Both the position numbers and the translations under genes were made by a program. From positions 301,306 to 365,305 of the forward strand of contig BTUU01000005.1 in assembly GCA_045863555.1 (NCBI GenBank): a DNA stretch of 64,000 bases. The letters run 5' to 3'. Positions 21,119 to 30,500 of this stretch are shown here, in pieces. The DNA comes from JACRLV01 sp045863555 (lineage in GTDB: Bacteria; Planctomycetota; Phycisphaerae; UBA1845; Fen-1342). Under the pieces are notes generated by a model. The model had not been told where the DNA came from. It worked only from the letters and a program-made list of their open reading frames with translations, and searched no databases. Each line of letters starts with the position of its first letter. Position 1 is the first letter of the stretch.

Positions 21119-21153
21119 GCTCCGGCCCGCGGAGAGCATCCGCGGGCCGGAGC
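21119..21153 (-). terminator. rho-independent terminator of the dockerin gene ending at 21195
   Basis: A perfect 14-base stem (21119-21132 and 21140-21153) with a seven-base loop. Read on the minus strand it lies about 40 bases past the stop of the leftward secreted-protein gene and is followed by CGTTTTGC. The stem is G+C rich and the T-run short, as often seen in high-G+C genomes. Confidence 0.8.
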
Positions 21154-21194
21154 GGTTACTGGCGCTGCGGGCCCCCGGGGGCCCCGCACTCAGA

Positions 21195-23264
21195 TCAGCA
21201 CGGCACGCCGAACGCGCCCAGCAGCGACGCGAGATCGCTGATGTCCACGTCGCCGTCGCCATCCGTATCTGCGCAGCCGAGGCTGCCGGGGGGGCCCGTC
21301 AGGCCGAACGCCGAGAGCAGCGCGGCGAGGTCGCTGATGTCGCGATCGCCGTCGCCGTCGAGGTCGCCGACGCAGGGGCACGGGTCGCCGCCGCCTTCGC
21401 ACTCGTAGAGCAGCACGTTATCGAACAGATATGCCTCGTCGCTGTCATTCGATGCGTCCATGCGGACGACCAGGGAGGCGCCGCTGGGGATCGACGCCAC
21501 GAACGTCCGGAAGATATTCGTCAGGATCGTCCCGTCGAGCACGAGCGGGTCATTCAGCGTGATCGACGCGCCGCCCGCCATCCGGTACGTGTACGAGCCG
21601 GCCTCGTCGGCCGCGACGGCAAAAAGCGGAATCGGCGCGCCGCCGTCCACGATCGCCGTCCAGGTGTACGTGTCCGGCGTGGCGCCCGAGGCCTCGAAGT
21701 CGCCCATCGCGGCCATGTCGACCGCGAGCTTGATGTTCGACCGGCCGGCGATGTTGAACGTCATCTCGACGAAGCCCGTGCCCGACGGGTTGTCATTATT
21801 GAGCAGGTCGTTGCAGCCGAACCAGCCGTCGAGCTTCTTGTCGTTCGCGCAGCCGAGCGTGTCGCCCGGGAACGTCGCGAGCGTGTCGTCGAGGAGCGAG
21901 AACGGGATCGACGAGCTGACAAAGCGCTGGAAGTAGCCGAAGCCGTCGCCGGCGCTGGTGAAGGGACCGGGCGGGATGATGTTGATGCCGCCCGAGGCGA
22001 AGAGCAGATCGAAGTCGTGGCCCTCGAAGACCGTGCTCGGACGGACATTCAGGGTGACCACGTCGTTATCCGTTTCCCCGCCGCTGCCGGTGATCGTGAG
22101 CCGGAGCGTGTGCGTGCCGATCGCCAGGTTCGCGTTCTGCACGGCGGCCGCGCCGGACGAAACAACCGCGCCGGTCTGGTCGTTGGTCCAGGTGTAGTCG
22201 GTGATCGAGCCCGCGTTGTATGAGCTGCCGCTGGCGTCGAGACTGACGCCGGCGCTGCCGTCGCACGTCGAGGCGTCGATGGTCGCGTTGTCGCCGGCGT
22301 CCGCCACAATGACAACGCCGGAGAGAACGGTGATGTCTACGGTATCGGAGGCCGTGCCGCCGAAATTGTCCGTCACGGTCAGCGTCACGGTCGTCGTGCC
22401 GAGCGTCGCTGTGTAGTTCGGATTGACACCCGTCGCGACGGTGCTGCCGCCCACCGACCAGACGTAGCTGACGATGGAAGTCGCGGGCGGATTCGCCTGG
22501 CTGCCGCTGCCGTCGAGCGTGACCACCTCATCACCCGTGATATCGACGTCCGTCACCGTCTGGTCAGGACCCGCGTTCGCGGTCGGCGGATTCCCGGAGA
22601 TCGGGACGGCCGTGATCCGCAGTTCCGGCGGATCGGCCGTCGGCGTGCCGACCTGGCCGCGGTAGGTCGCCGCGACCGTCGTCGTGATGTCCTCGAGCAC
22701 CAGCGTGAGTTTCTGGCCGCCGTCGTTTGTCAGGTCGTCGCGCACCGCGAGGCGCTCGCCGCCATCGCCATCCACGTAGAGGTTGTAGACGTCCTCGGTC
22801 CCCGTCGCGATGACGGTATACGTGTACGTGAGCAGGGGGTCGGCGAGATTCACCGCCAGATCGGGCGTGCCCGGCGTGTCCTGAAACGGATACGCCAGCG
22901 GGCTGGCCGCCGTCTTGATGTCCGTCGTATCGTCGGCCGTGAAGTAGACTCGCACGTCGCCGGCCGCGCTGAACGCGGCATTCGACTGCGTCAGCACGAG
23001 ATCGACGCTCGTGATCCGCCAGTTGCCGACGCCGAACGCGTTGTTCAGGTTCGTCCGCAGCGCGGCCGTGTCCCACCGGGCGACGCCGTAGCTTGCATTT
23101 GCGCCGAGGTCGGACCCTTCGACATTGAAGAAGTTGTCGCCGCTCGTCGGCGCGCGCGGCCCGGTCGGCAGAATCGTGCCCGTCTGCTGGGCAAAATACG
23201 GCTGCGCCAGCGCCGTGGACGCGGCGAGCGCCCCGTAGGTCAGTGTCAAGAGCCAGTTTCGCAT
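21195..23264 (-). CDS. secreted PKD-domain protein with C-terminal dockerin-type repeats
   Basis: A 689-residue exported protein. It has a signal peptide (LTLTYGALAASTALA), then an N-terminal beta-rich domain, with a choice-of-anchor-like fold suggested by GVARWDTAALRTNLNNAFG. Two PKD-like units follow: ANAGPDQTVTDVDITGDEVV followed by VTLDGSGS, and ADAGDNATIDASTCDGSAGV. Next comes another beta-domain beginning FEGHDFDLLFASGG. The last 65 residues hold a pair of EF-hand-like dockerin-type repeats, GDLDGDGDRDISDLAALLSA and DTDGDGDVDISDLASLLGA. It ends FGVPC. The start at 23264 has GGAGG upstream. It is likely a calcium-stabilised surface protein. The biological target is unknown. Confidence 0.85.
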   Translation of the reverse strand: MRNWLLTLTYGALAASTALAQPYFAQQTGTILPTGPRAPTSGDNFFNVEGSDLGANASYGVARWDTAALRTNLNNAFGVGNWRITSVDLVLTQSNAAFSAAGDVRVYFTADDTTDIKTAASPLAYPFQDTPGTPDLAVNLADPLLTYTYTVIATGTEDVYNLYVDGDGGERLAVRDDLTNDGGQKLTLVLEDITTTVAATYRGQVGTPTADPPELRITAVPISGNPPTANAGPDQTVTDVDITGDEVVTLDGSGSQANPPATSIVSYVWSVGGSTVATGVNPNYTATLGTTTVTLTVTDNFGGTASDTVDITVLSGVVIVADAGDNATIDASTCDGSAGVSLDASGSSYNAGSITDYTWTNDQTGAVVSSGAAAVQNANLAIGTHTLRLTITGSGGETDNDVVTLNVRPSTVFEGHDFDLLFASGGINIIPPGPFTSAGDGFGYFQRFVSSSIPFSLLDDTLATFPGDTLGCANDKKLDGWFGCNDLLNNDNPSGTGFVEMTFNIAGRSNIKLAVDMAAMGDFEASGATPDTYTWTAIVDGGAPIPLFAVAADEAGSYTYRMAGGASITLNDPLVLDGTILTNIFRTFVASIPSGASLVVRMDASNDSDEAYLFDNVLLYECEGGGDPCPCVGDLDGDGDRDISDLAALLSAFGLTGPPGSLGCADTDGDGDVDISDLASLLGAFGVPC

Positions 23265-23578
23265 CTCGTGCCTCCGTTTTGATGCCTGATGTTCTTTCCA
23301 CCCGTGGATCAAGTCGCACTATCCGGCGGGAGCAGTCTCTCCGCCGAATGTCAGAAACGTGTGAATCGCGCCCAAGTTCGCGGTAGATTCGCCTGAAGCC
23401 GACGGGGGTCGCCTTTTTCCCCTCAGGTTCGCCGGGACGACTTCAGAACGAGGTGTAATTCTAGCGAAACGCCGCGGGCAGACAAGGAATCCGAGTAAGG
23501 CCGCGCTAAGCGCCTATCAGAAACGGGTTAATGCGCACGACGACCAGCTCGCCACGCCACCACACAATCGGCCACGGC
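23265..23578. other. 314-base gap between two leftward genes
   Basis: No gene, hairpin with T-run or clear promoter was seen. The right part directly follows the glpX stop and the left part must contain the promoter or leader of the PKD/dockerin gene. Base composition is similar to its surroundings. Confidence 0.5.
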
Positions 23579-24667
23579 TCAGACCTGCGATTCCCCCGGC
23601 TGGCTGCCCAGCCGAATCGTCTTCCGCGTCAGGTCGTGAAACGCCGTGATGTAACGAACCGTGTTCGAGCGCGCCCGCATGACCACCGAGTGCGTCCGCG
23701 CGATGTGGCCGTCGACGCGCACACCCCGCAGCATCGCGTTGTCCGTAATCCCTGTCGCGGCAAAGACGATGCCGTCGCCCCTGGCCATCATCTCCGTCGA
23801 GTGAACACGGCGGAGTTCATCGTCGCCGTAGCCGGCCTCCTTGAGCTTCGCCCGTTCGGCATCATCTCGGGGCCAGATCCGGGCCAGGATCTCTCCGCCG
23901 AGGCACTTGATCGCCGCCGCGGCCAGCACCGCCTCCGGCGAGCCGCCGATGCCCATGTACACATCGACGCCGCTGTCCGGCATCGAGGGCGCGATCGCGC
24001 CCGCGACGTCTCCGTCGCCGATCAGACGGATGGCCGCGCCGGTCCGGCGAATCGCCTGGATCATGACTTCGTGGCGGGGCCGGTCGAGCAGACAGACGAC
24101 CAGGTCACGCACGCGCTTGCCGAGCTTGAGCGCGATCAGTTCGAGATTCTGCTCCACGGGCGCATCGAGGCGGATTGTCCCGGTTCCCTCGCGGACCTTC
24201 GGACCGACGGCGATTTTCTCCATGTAGACGCTGGGCACGGCGGCGAGCCCGCGCTCGTCGGGGTTTTTCACCTCCGCCGCGGCGATGACGCTGAGGGCTC
24301 CGGGCAGTCCCTTGCTGGTAAGCGTCGTGCCGTCGATCGGATCGAGGGCGACGGAGTACGCGGGCGCCCCCGCCCGCCACGTCCCCAGCCGCTCGCCGAC
24401 GAAGATCCCGGGCGCCTTGTCTTTGATGCCCTCGCCGATCGAGCACGTGCCGCACATCTCCATGAGGTTGAGCATGCCGCGAAACGCATCGGTCGCGGCG
24501 GCGTCGGCCGCCTCCTTGTCGCCCTTTCCGATCCATCGGAACGCGGAGAGCGCGGCCGCTTCGCAGGCCCGCACGAGGTCGAGGCCGATGAGCTTTTCGG
24601 GTTCAAAGTCGTTGGTGAACTCTCGCGCGTCGCCGACCATCGGGCTGCCCTCTCGAAGCGTGGACAT
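23579..24667 (-). CDS. glpX: fructose-1,6-bisphosphatase, class II
   Basis: A 362-residue GlpX-type bisphosphatase that hydrolyses fructose 1,6-bisphosphate in gluconeogenesis or the Calvin cycle. Metal and substrate motifs are present: WIGKGDKEAADAAATDAFRG (residues about 38-57), GEGIKDKAPG, and DPIDGTTL (the Asp-Pro-Ile-Asp-Gly-Thr signature of the superfamily). RHEVMIQAIRRTGAAIRLIGDGD, split in the sequence by no gaps, and GIGGSPEAVLAAAAIKCLGG complete the family pattern. The start at 24667 (MSTLREGSP) was chosen by family length, as the upstream extension is Arg-rich. It is somewhat longer at both ends than the approximately 330-residue standard. Confidence 0.93.
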   Translation of the reverse strand: MSTLREGSPMVGDAREFTNDFEPEKLIGLDLVRACEAAALSAFRWIGKGDKEAADAAATDAFRGMLNLMEMCGTCSIGEGIKDKAPGIFVGERLGTWRAGAPAYSVALDPIDGTTLTSKGLPGALSVIAAAEVKNPDERGLAAVPSVYMEKIAVGPKVREGTGTIRLDAPVEQNLELIALKLGKRVRDLVVCLLDRPRHEVMIQAIRRTGAAIRLIGDGDVAGAIAPSMPDSGVDVYMGIGGSPEAVLAAAAIKCLGGEILARIWPRDDAERAKLKEAGYGDDELRRVHSTEMMARGDGIVFAATGITDNAMLRGVRVDGHIARTHSVVMRARSNTVRYITAFHDLTRKTIRLGSQPGESQV

Positions 24668-25074
24668 GGAGTTGAATCTTCGTCGAAGGTAGCCGCGCAG
24701 GCGCTCGCCGACAAGCGGCTGCCGGGTTCCCGCGCGCCTGTTTCGGGTCGGCTGGCCCCGTGGGCCGCACCGATTTTGACCGCCGCGGCGGATTCCGATC
24801 GTCGCACGCAAATCGACTTGTTTTCGCGGGCTGTCCGTGGCATACTCGATTGAGTCGAAGGCCGCCGATGGCGACTCGGCCATGTCCTGACGACCCGTTT
24901 CTCCGGAGGCGGTAGAACTTCATTTGACGGAAACCAGGTTCCCGCACCGGACGGCACAAGCGTGCCCGATGGCGGCGGTCTCGGCAGATCGAAGCCGCGC
25001 ACGATGATCATCGTGTGCCGGGCGTTGCCCCGGTGCGCTCGCGCGGTGGAGTTTCATCCTATCGGAGTGGTTGT
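24668..25074. other. 407-base divergent intergenic region
   Basis: It separates glpX (leftward) from the secreted protein at 25075 (rightward), so it should carry promoters for both. No convincing -35/-10 pairs, operators or genes were found. Open frames that cross it are Arg- and Pro-rich and look spurious. Confidence 0.5.
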
Positions 25075-26400
25075 ATGAAGAAGTACCTGACCGTTGCGCT
25101 CGCGGCGAGCGCGCTGGCCCCATTCTGCGTTGCGGACGTCGGGGCGGATTCCCTTGCCGCCATCGAGAACGTCGTGCACATGCGCATGCGGGCCGACGGA
25201 ACCTTCTACCAGGTCGATCCCGGCGCGGACCCGCGCGTCAACACCACCTATTACGACTGCACCGGCGCGACGTACAGCCTGACGACGTCGACGCCGCGCT
25301 GGCACGGCGGGGATATCAACTCCTTCGCCCCCGAAAACGCCGGCGCGACGAACACGCTCGTCAACCTGATCTCGTTCGGCGTGGTTGTACCGGTCGCCAG
25401 TCCGGCGTCGACCGGCGACGTCATCGTCCGCTTCTGGAACCTCGACCCGACGCAGTGCAACGCGACCAACGGTCTCTTCGACACGCAGATCGGCGGGATC
25501 CGCTTCAACGGCGTCAACCTCGGCGAGGTCACCGGCGGGACGATCTTTTTCTTCGACGACATCCCCATCGACGACGTCTTCCCGACGGACGGCGGCCTGA
25601 TCTTCCCGACCGACACCTGGGGGTACACGATCGAGCTGCGCAATGCTGATAACACGCCCCACGCACTCTGGACCTTCGGCTTCGCGCTCAACCTCGTCAA
25701 CGTCGGAACGCCCAGCGACCCGGCCAACTGCGTCGATCCGCTCACGCAGCCGCTCGTCGGTTCGAGCTTTGTCAACGCCACCGGTGACGCCCTCTATCTG
25801 CGCGACGCCAACGGCGACGGCAAGATGACATCCGGCGCGGCCGCCTGCCCGACGCCGCCGAGCGACATCCGCGGTTTCGGAACGGCGTGCCCGGCCCGCG
25901 TGACGGCAAACCTGTATCTCAAGCTCGACTTCGATCCGCCGCCGGTCGCAAACGCCGGCGCGGACATCACCGTGACCGACAATGACAACACGGGCGAAGA
26001 GACCGTGACGCTCGACGGTTCCGCCAGCACCGACGACACCTTCGTCGCCGACTTCTTCTGGACGGAAGGCACAACCGACCTCGGCTCCGGCAGCGCCACG
26101 CTGCCCGTCTCTTTCACCGTCGGGACGCACACCGTCACGCTGACCGTCGAAGATGAATTCGGCGTGACGTCGACCGATGAAGTCATCGTGACCGTCAACC
26201 CGGCCGGCGGCGGCGGGTGCGCCTGCGCCGGCGACTTCGACAACGACGGCGATCGGGACATCAGCGACCTCGCCGTCCTGCTGTCGAACTTCGGCCGCAG
26301 CGATTCGCCCGACAACTGCTCGGGCAACATCGACGGCGACGGTGACGTCGACATCGGCGACCTGGCCATCATGCTCTCCGGCTTCGGTCTGCCCTGCTGA
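25075..26400 (+). CDS. secreted protein with PKD-like domain and dockerin-type repeats
   Basis: A 441-residue exported protein with signal peptide MKKYLTVALAASALAPFCVA. The N-terminal region of about 280 residues is beta-rich and contains FAPENAGATNTLVNLISFGV and IGGIRFNGVNLGEVTGG. It was not assigned to a family. A PKD-like unit follows (ANAGADITVTDNDNTGEETV, then VTLDGSAST). The C-terminal 60 residues are a dockerin-type pair, GDFDNDGDRDISDLAVLLSN and NIDGDGDVDIGDLAIMLSG, preceded by CACAG and ending GFGLPC. The PKD-dockerin arrangement is shared with the gene at 21195, so the two may have a common origin for their C-terminal halves. A strong terminator follows. Confidence 0.85.
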   Translation: MKKYLTVALAASALAPFCVADVGADSLAAIENVVHMRMRADGTFYQVDPGADPRVNTTYYDCTGATYSLTTSTPRWHGGDINSFAPENAGATNTLVNLISFGVVVPVASPASTGDVIVRFWNLDPTQCNATNGLFDTQIGGIRFNGVNLGEVTGGTIFFFDDIPIDDVFPTDGGLIFPTDTWGYTIELRNADNTPHALWTFGFALNLVNVGTPSDPANCVDPLTQPLVGSSFVNATGDALYLRDANGDGKMTSGAAACPTPPSDIRGFGTACPARVTANLYLKLDFDPPPVANAGADITVTDNDNTGEETVTLDGSASTDDTFVADFFWTEGTTDLGSGSATLPVSFTVGTHTVTLTVEDEFGVTSTDEVIVTVNPAGGGGCACAGDFDNDGDRDISDLAVLLSNFGRSDSPDNCSGNIDGDGDVDIGDLAIMLSGFGLPC

Positions 26401-26429
26401 TTCTCTGGGTCTGATCTGACCTCCTTTCG

Positions 26430-26469
26430 CGCGCCCGACGGCCATGTGCCGCCGGGCGCGTTTTTTTTT
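26430..26469 (+). terminator. rho-independent terminator after the gene ending at 26400
   Basis: A 13-base G+C-rich stem (26430-26442 with 26448-26460, one mismatch) around a five-base loop is followed immediately by nine T residues. It is the clearest intrinsic terminator in the window. Confidence 0.93.
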
Positions 26470-26631
26470 CGCGTCAAAACCTGTTCGACAAGCCCGCGTG
26501 ATTCGCGCCGCCGGCCGCAAGCGCTTTCAATCGAGTTGAATGTCGCATTTTTCCTGTGGCCAGGCTCCCGGCCCGCCTGGAAACGTCGTTCACGTTGAAT
26601 TACTCGTTCTCGGGAATTTCTATAAAAATGT

Positions 26632-26660
26632 TTGACATTCTGAGAGAATCACGGTAGTCT
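26632..26660 (+). promoter_or_regulatory. candidate sigma-70 promoter for the HYR/dockerin gene
   Basis: A perfect TTGACA at 26632-26637 is separated by 17 bases from TAGTCT at 26655-26660. The local sequence upstream (TATAAAAATGT) is much more A+T-rich than its surroundings, like an UP element. Direction and position fit the gene at 26990, with a leader of over 300 bases. Confidence 0.5.
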
Positions 26661-26989
26661 GTCCGCGTTTTCGTGTCTGCTTCATTCCGGCGATCACGCC
26701 CTGAACGTGGGGCGACAATTCCACTCGACGAGCGGGACGTGACGTTTGCAGTGCGGGTTCAGCCGCACGCCCGCGGTCGGCGCGGCGGCTGGCGCGGCCG
26801 AAGGAGAAAGGGGGCGGTTTCCGAAGCACTCTCGAGTGAATCCGCGCTCGGGCATGGTGCGCGCCCGCGGCGCGACCGTCAGCAATGGCGGTGGTCCGCA
26901 TGCGCGCCGGCTCGCAGCGGCCGGGCATGTCATTGATTCCGAGTCAGTGACGCGCGATGTGGAATCCACGTCACCAAGGAGTGTTGGAA

Positions 26990-29900
26990 ATGAAAAAGTG
27001 TGTTTTCTTCCTCGCCGCCCTCGGCGCGGCCGGCTTTCTGCTCGGCCTGCCTGGTGCGGCGCTTGCGCAGGAGCTGACGCTGCGGGCCGGCCGCGACTGC
27101 TACCGCACCGGCGAGCTCGTAACCGTCACGCTGCGCATGGAGACTATCTCCGAGAGCATCGTCGGCGGCCAGTTCTTCCTGGCCTTCGATACGACCCGGC
27201 TGGCGTACGTCAGCGGCGACCCTGTCGCGCCGTTCGTGGAATACTACGAGGGCCTCGGCGCGGGTACGCTCGATTACGCGGTGAACACGCCGCCCAGCGT
27301 GCCGCCGATCACGGTCACGGGAGACGCAGACCTTGCGACGTTCACCTTCACGGCGCTCGTGGATCTGTGCAACGATACCGGCCTGATCACCTGGCGGAGC
27401 CATGATCCGCCCACGCGCTTGACGCAGGTCGGCGGGCTGCCGGTTTACCCGGCGCTGATCGACCTCAGCATCATCGACCTCACGCCCCCGATCGTCCAGA
27501 ACCCCGACGACGTGACGATCGAGTGCGATTACCCGCGGATTCCGGATGCATGGGATGACAAGATGCACTTCCCGCAGTTGCCTGATCGCGAGGGCTGGGA
27601 CGTCAACGCGACGTATCCGCTTGTCCTCGCCGACGACTGGCGCTGCACCGAGAGTGGTCCGGTACGCGACATCCACTTCTGGGGTTCCTGGAAGCACGGT
27701 CTGGTCGGTCAGGTGCAGTACTTCGCTCTGAGCATCCACGCGAACATTCCGGGCCCGGGCTACAGCCGGCCCGGTCCGCCGCTGTGGACGTTCGAGACCT
27801 TTGACTTTGGCGTCGTTCCGAACGATCCGCCGACCCAGCAGGGCTGGTACGACCCGGCGACAGGCGAGTGGTTCTATCCCGATCACAACGCGTACTTCCG
27901 CTATGACGTGGTCATCCCGCCGGGGTCCGAGTTCATCCAGCAGGAAGGTGAAATCTACTGGCTGAACGTGTCGGCGTTCGTCGTCGACCCGATCGCGACG
28001 CAGTGGGGCTGGAAGTCCACGGATTCGCACTTCATGGACGATGCGGTTTGGGGCAACTCAGACACGGGTCCGTGGGAAGCCATGACTGAGCCGCCGATGT
28101 TCGAGCAGTCCATGGACCTAGCGTTCGTCATCACGGCCGGCGGACCTCCGCCGATTCTCGGAACGGCCACCGCGGAAGATAACTGCGATCCGAACCCGCT
28201 CGTGACCTTCACCGACGTGTTCACGCCGAATCCGACGTGTCCGTACACGGGCACGATCGCCCGCACGTGGACGGCGACGGATTACTGCGGCAACTTCGCC
28301 ACCTGCACGCAGACGATCACGATCGTCGACACGACACCTCCGGTGATCATCTGTCCGCCGGATGTCACAGTCGAATGCGATGAATCCACCGATCCGGCCG
28401 CTACGGGGGCCGCTACGGCGACAGACAACTGCGACCCGCTGCCGGTCATCACGTTCACGGACAGCATCACGCCGGGTGGGTGCCCGGACGAGTATCTGAT
28501 CACGCGAACGTGGACGGCCACGGATGCCTGTCTCAACGCCGCCTCGTGCGTGCAGCTGATCACGGTCGTCGACGACACGCCGCCGGCCATCACCTGCCCG
28601 CCTGATCTCACGATCGAGTGCGACGAGGCAATTGGTCCGGCAAACACCGGGTACGCAACCGCCGTGGACAATTGCGATCCGAATCCGGTGGTTCTGTACT
28701 TCGACAACACGTATCCCGGCTGCTTCGGCTGGCGCGAGGACTTCGAGCCTTACGCGCTGGGCAGCCAGTTGCACGGCCAGGGCTGGCAGGGCTGGGACAT
28801 GGTCCCGGCGGCCGGTGCGCTGGTCAGCGGCGCGCAGTCGCTCAGCGCTCCTCAGAGCGTGGCGATCACGGGTGCGTCCGACCTGGTTCACACGTACCAC
28901 GGCGTAAACGCGGGCCAGTGGACCTACACGGCGTGGCAGTACATTCCGACCGGTTTCAGCGGCCGGACGTACTTCATCCTGCTGAACACATACAACCCCG
29001 GCGGACCGTACAACTGGTCGGTCCAGGTGCACTTCGACAGCAGCGGCGTGGTCCACTCGGAATTCGACAATGCCGAGCTCCCGCTGGTCTTCGGCCGATG
29101 GGTCGAGCTGCGGGTCGAAATCGACTTCGCGCTGGATCAGCAGTCGTTCTACTACGACGGAGGACTGCTCTACACGAAGACCTGGACGGGCGGTGTTTCC
29201 GGTGGCGGCGCGCTGAACCTGGCGGCAGTGGATCTGTATGCCAACAACGCTTCGACCGTGTATTACGACGACATGTCGCTCGTCGGCACCGGCGCAGGCG
29301 CGATGGACATCCAGCGCCTCTGGACGGCCACGGATCGCTGCGGCAACAGCAGCAACTGCACGCAGGTCATCACCGTCGCGGACACTACGCCACCGGTCGT
29401 GGTCTGCTCCCCCGACATCACCGTCAACGCCGATCCAGGCTGCGACGGCGCCATCGTGACCTTCGCGGACGCGACGGCGACCGACAACTGCGATCCGGCG
29501 CCGGTCGTACTCGGCTGCACGCCGGCCAGCGGCTCGCTGTTCCCGATCGGAACCACGACGGTCACGTGCACCGCGCGCGACCGCTGCGGCAATGTCGGCA
29601 CCTGCACGTTCGACGTGATCGTTACGGATCGGAACGAGCTGTCGGTCACCGTTTCGCTCGAGCCGGTGGTCGCGGTCGGACCGTTCACGCGCTGCATCAC
29701 GTTTGTGCTGTGGGACTGCGACACGACTCCGCCAACGAGCGTGGTTGTCGAAGAGACGCTCACGTTCACGAACGGCGTGGCCGGTCCCGTGACGATCGAG
29801 GTGCCGTGCGGCGAGTACGACTGCATCACGGCGCGCGACCGGCTGCACACGCTGCGCCGCACGCTGGATCCGCTGCCGATTGTCGGCACGCAGTATGTGG

Positions 29901-30385
29901 CGGACTTCGTCGCTGCGGGCAAGCCGCTGATCCTCGGCAACCTGAACGACGATTTCTGGGTCGACATCCTCGACTTCGGCGTGTTCGTCTCGCAGTGGGG
30001 CAGCGGCCTCGCCGTGGACACCGACTGCAACACCGCCTTCCCGCACTCGGATGTGAGCGGCGACGGGCTGGTCTGGCTCGAAGACTTCAACTTCATCCAG
30101 ATCAACTTCCTGCGCGGCCACGAGCCGAACTGCTGCGGCCAGGCGGGAATCAGTGAGGGTGACCGCGGGCCGATCACGCGGATCGCGGTTGCTGAACTGC
30201 CGGCGATCGGGATGAGCGCGGCCGCCGCAGGCGATCTGAACGGTGACGGCTGGCTCGATATCGCCGACGTCATCGCGTTCTACCTCGGCGCACGCCCCGA
30301 AGCTCCGCCCGCCACGGCGGAGCCCGCCGGAAAGGTCGACGCCCCGTCGCCGATGCCGGCGCGTTCGATCCGGCGTCGCCTGTAG
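26990..30385 (+). CDS. large secreted cohesin-like/HYR/LamG-like/dockerin protein
   Basis: A 1131-residue exported protein with a signal peptide at residues 1-27. A cohesin-like domain covers about 28-165 (ELTLRAGRDCYRTGELVTV, then GGQFFLAFDTTRLAYVSGD). HYR-like units follow, marked by TPPVIICPPDVTVECDE and ATATDNCDP. The first is interrupted by an insert of about 195 residues (190-385, DDWRCTESGPVRDIHFWGSW) and the third by a LamG-like insert of about 190 residues (578-770, REDFEPYALGSQL). A complete HYR unit lies at about 800-880. Dockerin-type loops occur at about 983-1040 and 1081-1103 (GDLNGDGWLDIADVIAFYLG). AAGGAG precedes the start at 26990. The C-terminus lacks the terminal Cys seen in the other dockerin proteins. 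Confidence 0.85.
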   Translation: MKKCVFFLAALGAAGFLLGLPGAALAQELTLRAGRDCYRTGELVTVTLRMETISESIVGGQFFLAFDTTRLAYVSGDPVAPFVEYYEGLGAGTLDYAVNTPPSVPPITVTGDADLATFTFTALVDLCNDTGLITWRSHDPPTRLTQVGGLPVYPALIDLSIIDLTPPIVQNPDDVTIECDYPRIPDAWDDKMHFPQLPDREGWDVNATYPLVLADDWRCTESGPVRDIHFWGSWKHGLVGQVQYFALSIHANIPGPGYSRPGPPLWTFETFDFGVVPNDPPTQQGWYDPATGEWFYPDHNAYFRYDVVIPPGSEFIQQEGEIYWLNVSAFVVDPIATQWGWKSTDSHFMDDAVWGNSDTGPWEAMTEPPMFEQSMDLAFVITAGGPPPILGTATAEDNCDPNPLVTFTDVFTPNPTCPYTGTIARTWTATDYCGNFATCTQTITIVDTTPPVIICPPDVTVECDESTDPAATGAATATDNCDPLPVITFTDSITPGGCPDEYLITRTWTATDACLNAASCVQLITVVDDTPPAITCPPDLTIECDEAIGPANTGYATAVDNCDPNPVVLYFDNTYPGCFGWREDFEPYALGSQLHGQGWQGWDMVPAAGALVSGAQSLSAPQSVAITGASDLVHTYHGVNAGQWTYTAWQYIPTGFSGRTYFILLNTYNPGGPYNWSVQVHFDSSGVVHSEFDNAELPLVFGRWVELRVEIDFALDQQSFYYDGGLLYTKTWTGGVSGGGALNLAAVDLYANNASTVYYDDMSLVGTGAGAMDIQRLWTATDRCGNSSNCTQVITVADTTPPVVVCSPDITVNADPGCDGAIVTFADATATDNCDPAPVVLGCTPASGSLFPIGTTTVTCTARDRCGNVGTCTFDVIVTDRNELSVTVSLEPVVAVGPFTRCITFVLWDCDTTPPTSVVVEETLTFTNGVAGPVTIEVPCGEYDCITARDRLHTLRRTLDPLPIVGTQYVADFVAAGKPLILGNLNDDFWVDILDFGVFVSQWGSGLAVDTDCNTAFPHSDVSGDGLVWLEDFNFIQINFLRGHEPNCCGQAGISEGDRGPITRIAVAELPAIGMSAAAAGDLNGDGWLDIADVIAFYLGARPEAPPATAEPAGKVDAPSPMPARSIRRRL

Positions 30386-30434
30386 GCAGACCGGGAACAC
30401 CGGCTTGAGCGATTGATGGCTCGGCCGGTGTACG

Positions 30435-30476
30435 GACGGAAGCGGCACGGCGCACTTCGCGCTGTGCCGCTCCGTC
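30435..30476 (+). other. strong stem-loop between two cohesin/dockerin genes
   Basis: Arms GACGGAAGCGGCAC and GTGCCGCTCCGTC pair over about 13 bases, with one A bulge and a further GCGC/GCGC pairing nearer the loop. No T-run follows, so it may be an mRNA processing or stability element between the genes at 26990 and 30501, or an imperfect terminator. Confidence 0.55.
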
Positions 30477-30500
30477 TGCCCGCAATTCAAGGAGCATTCA

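Larger units (their letters stand above)
26401..26989. other. 589-base intergenic region with terminator and promoter candidate
   Basis: It contains the terminator of the gene ending at 26400 and a consensus-like promoter at 26632-26660, both listed separately. Between the promoter and the next start there would be a leader of over 300 bases. The small frames inside it are Arg-rich and not supported. The leader could fold, but no known riboswitch class was recognised. Confidence 0.55.

Noticed and set aside
26673..26936. 87-residue frame in the leader before the gene at 26990
   Set aside because: The composition is dominated by Arg and Gly, there is no ribosome site, and it lies between promoter and gene start as a likely untranslated leader.
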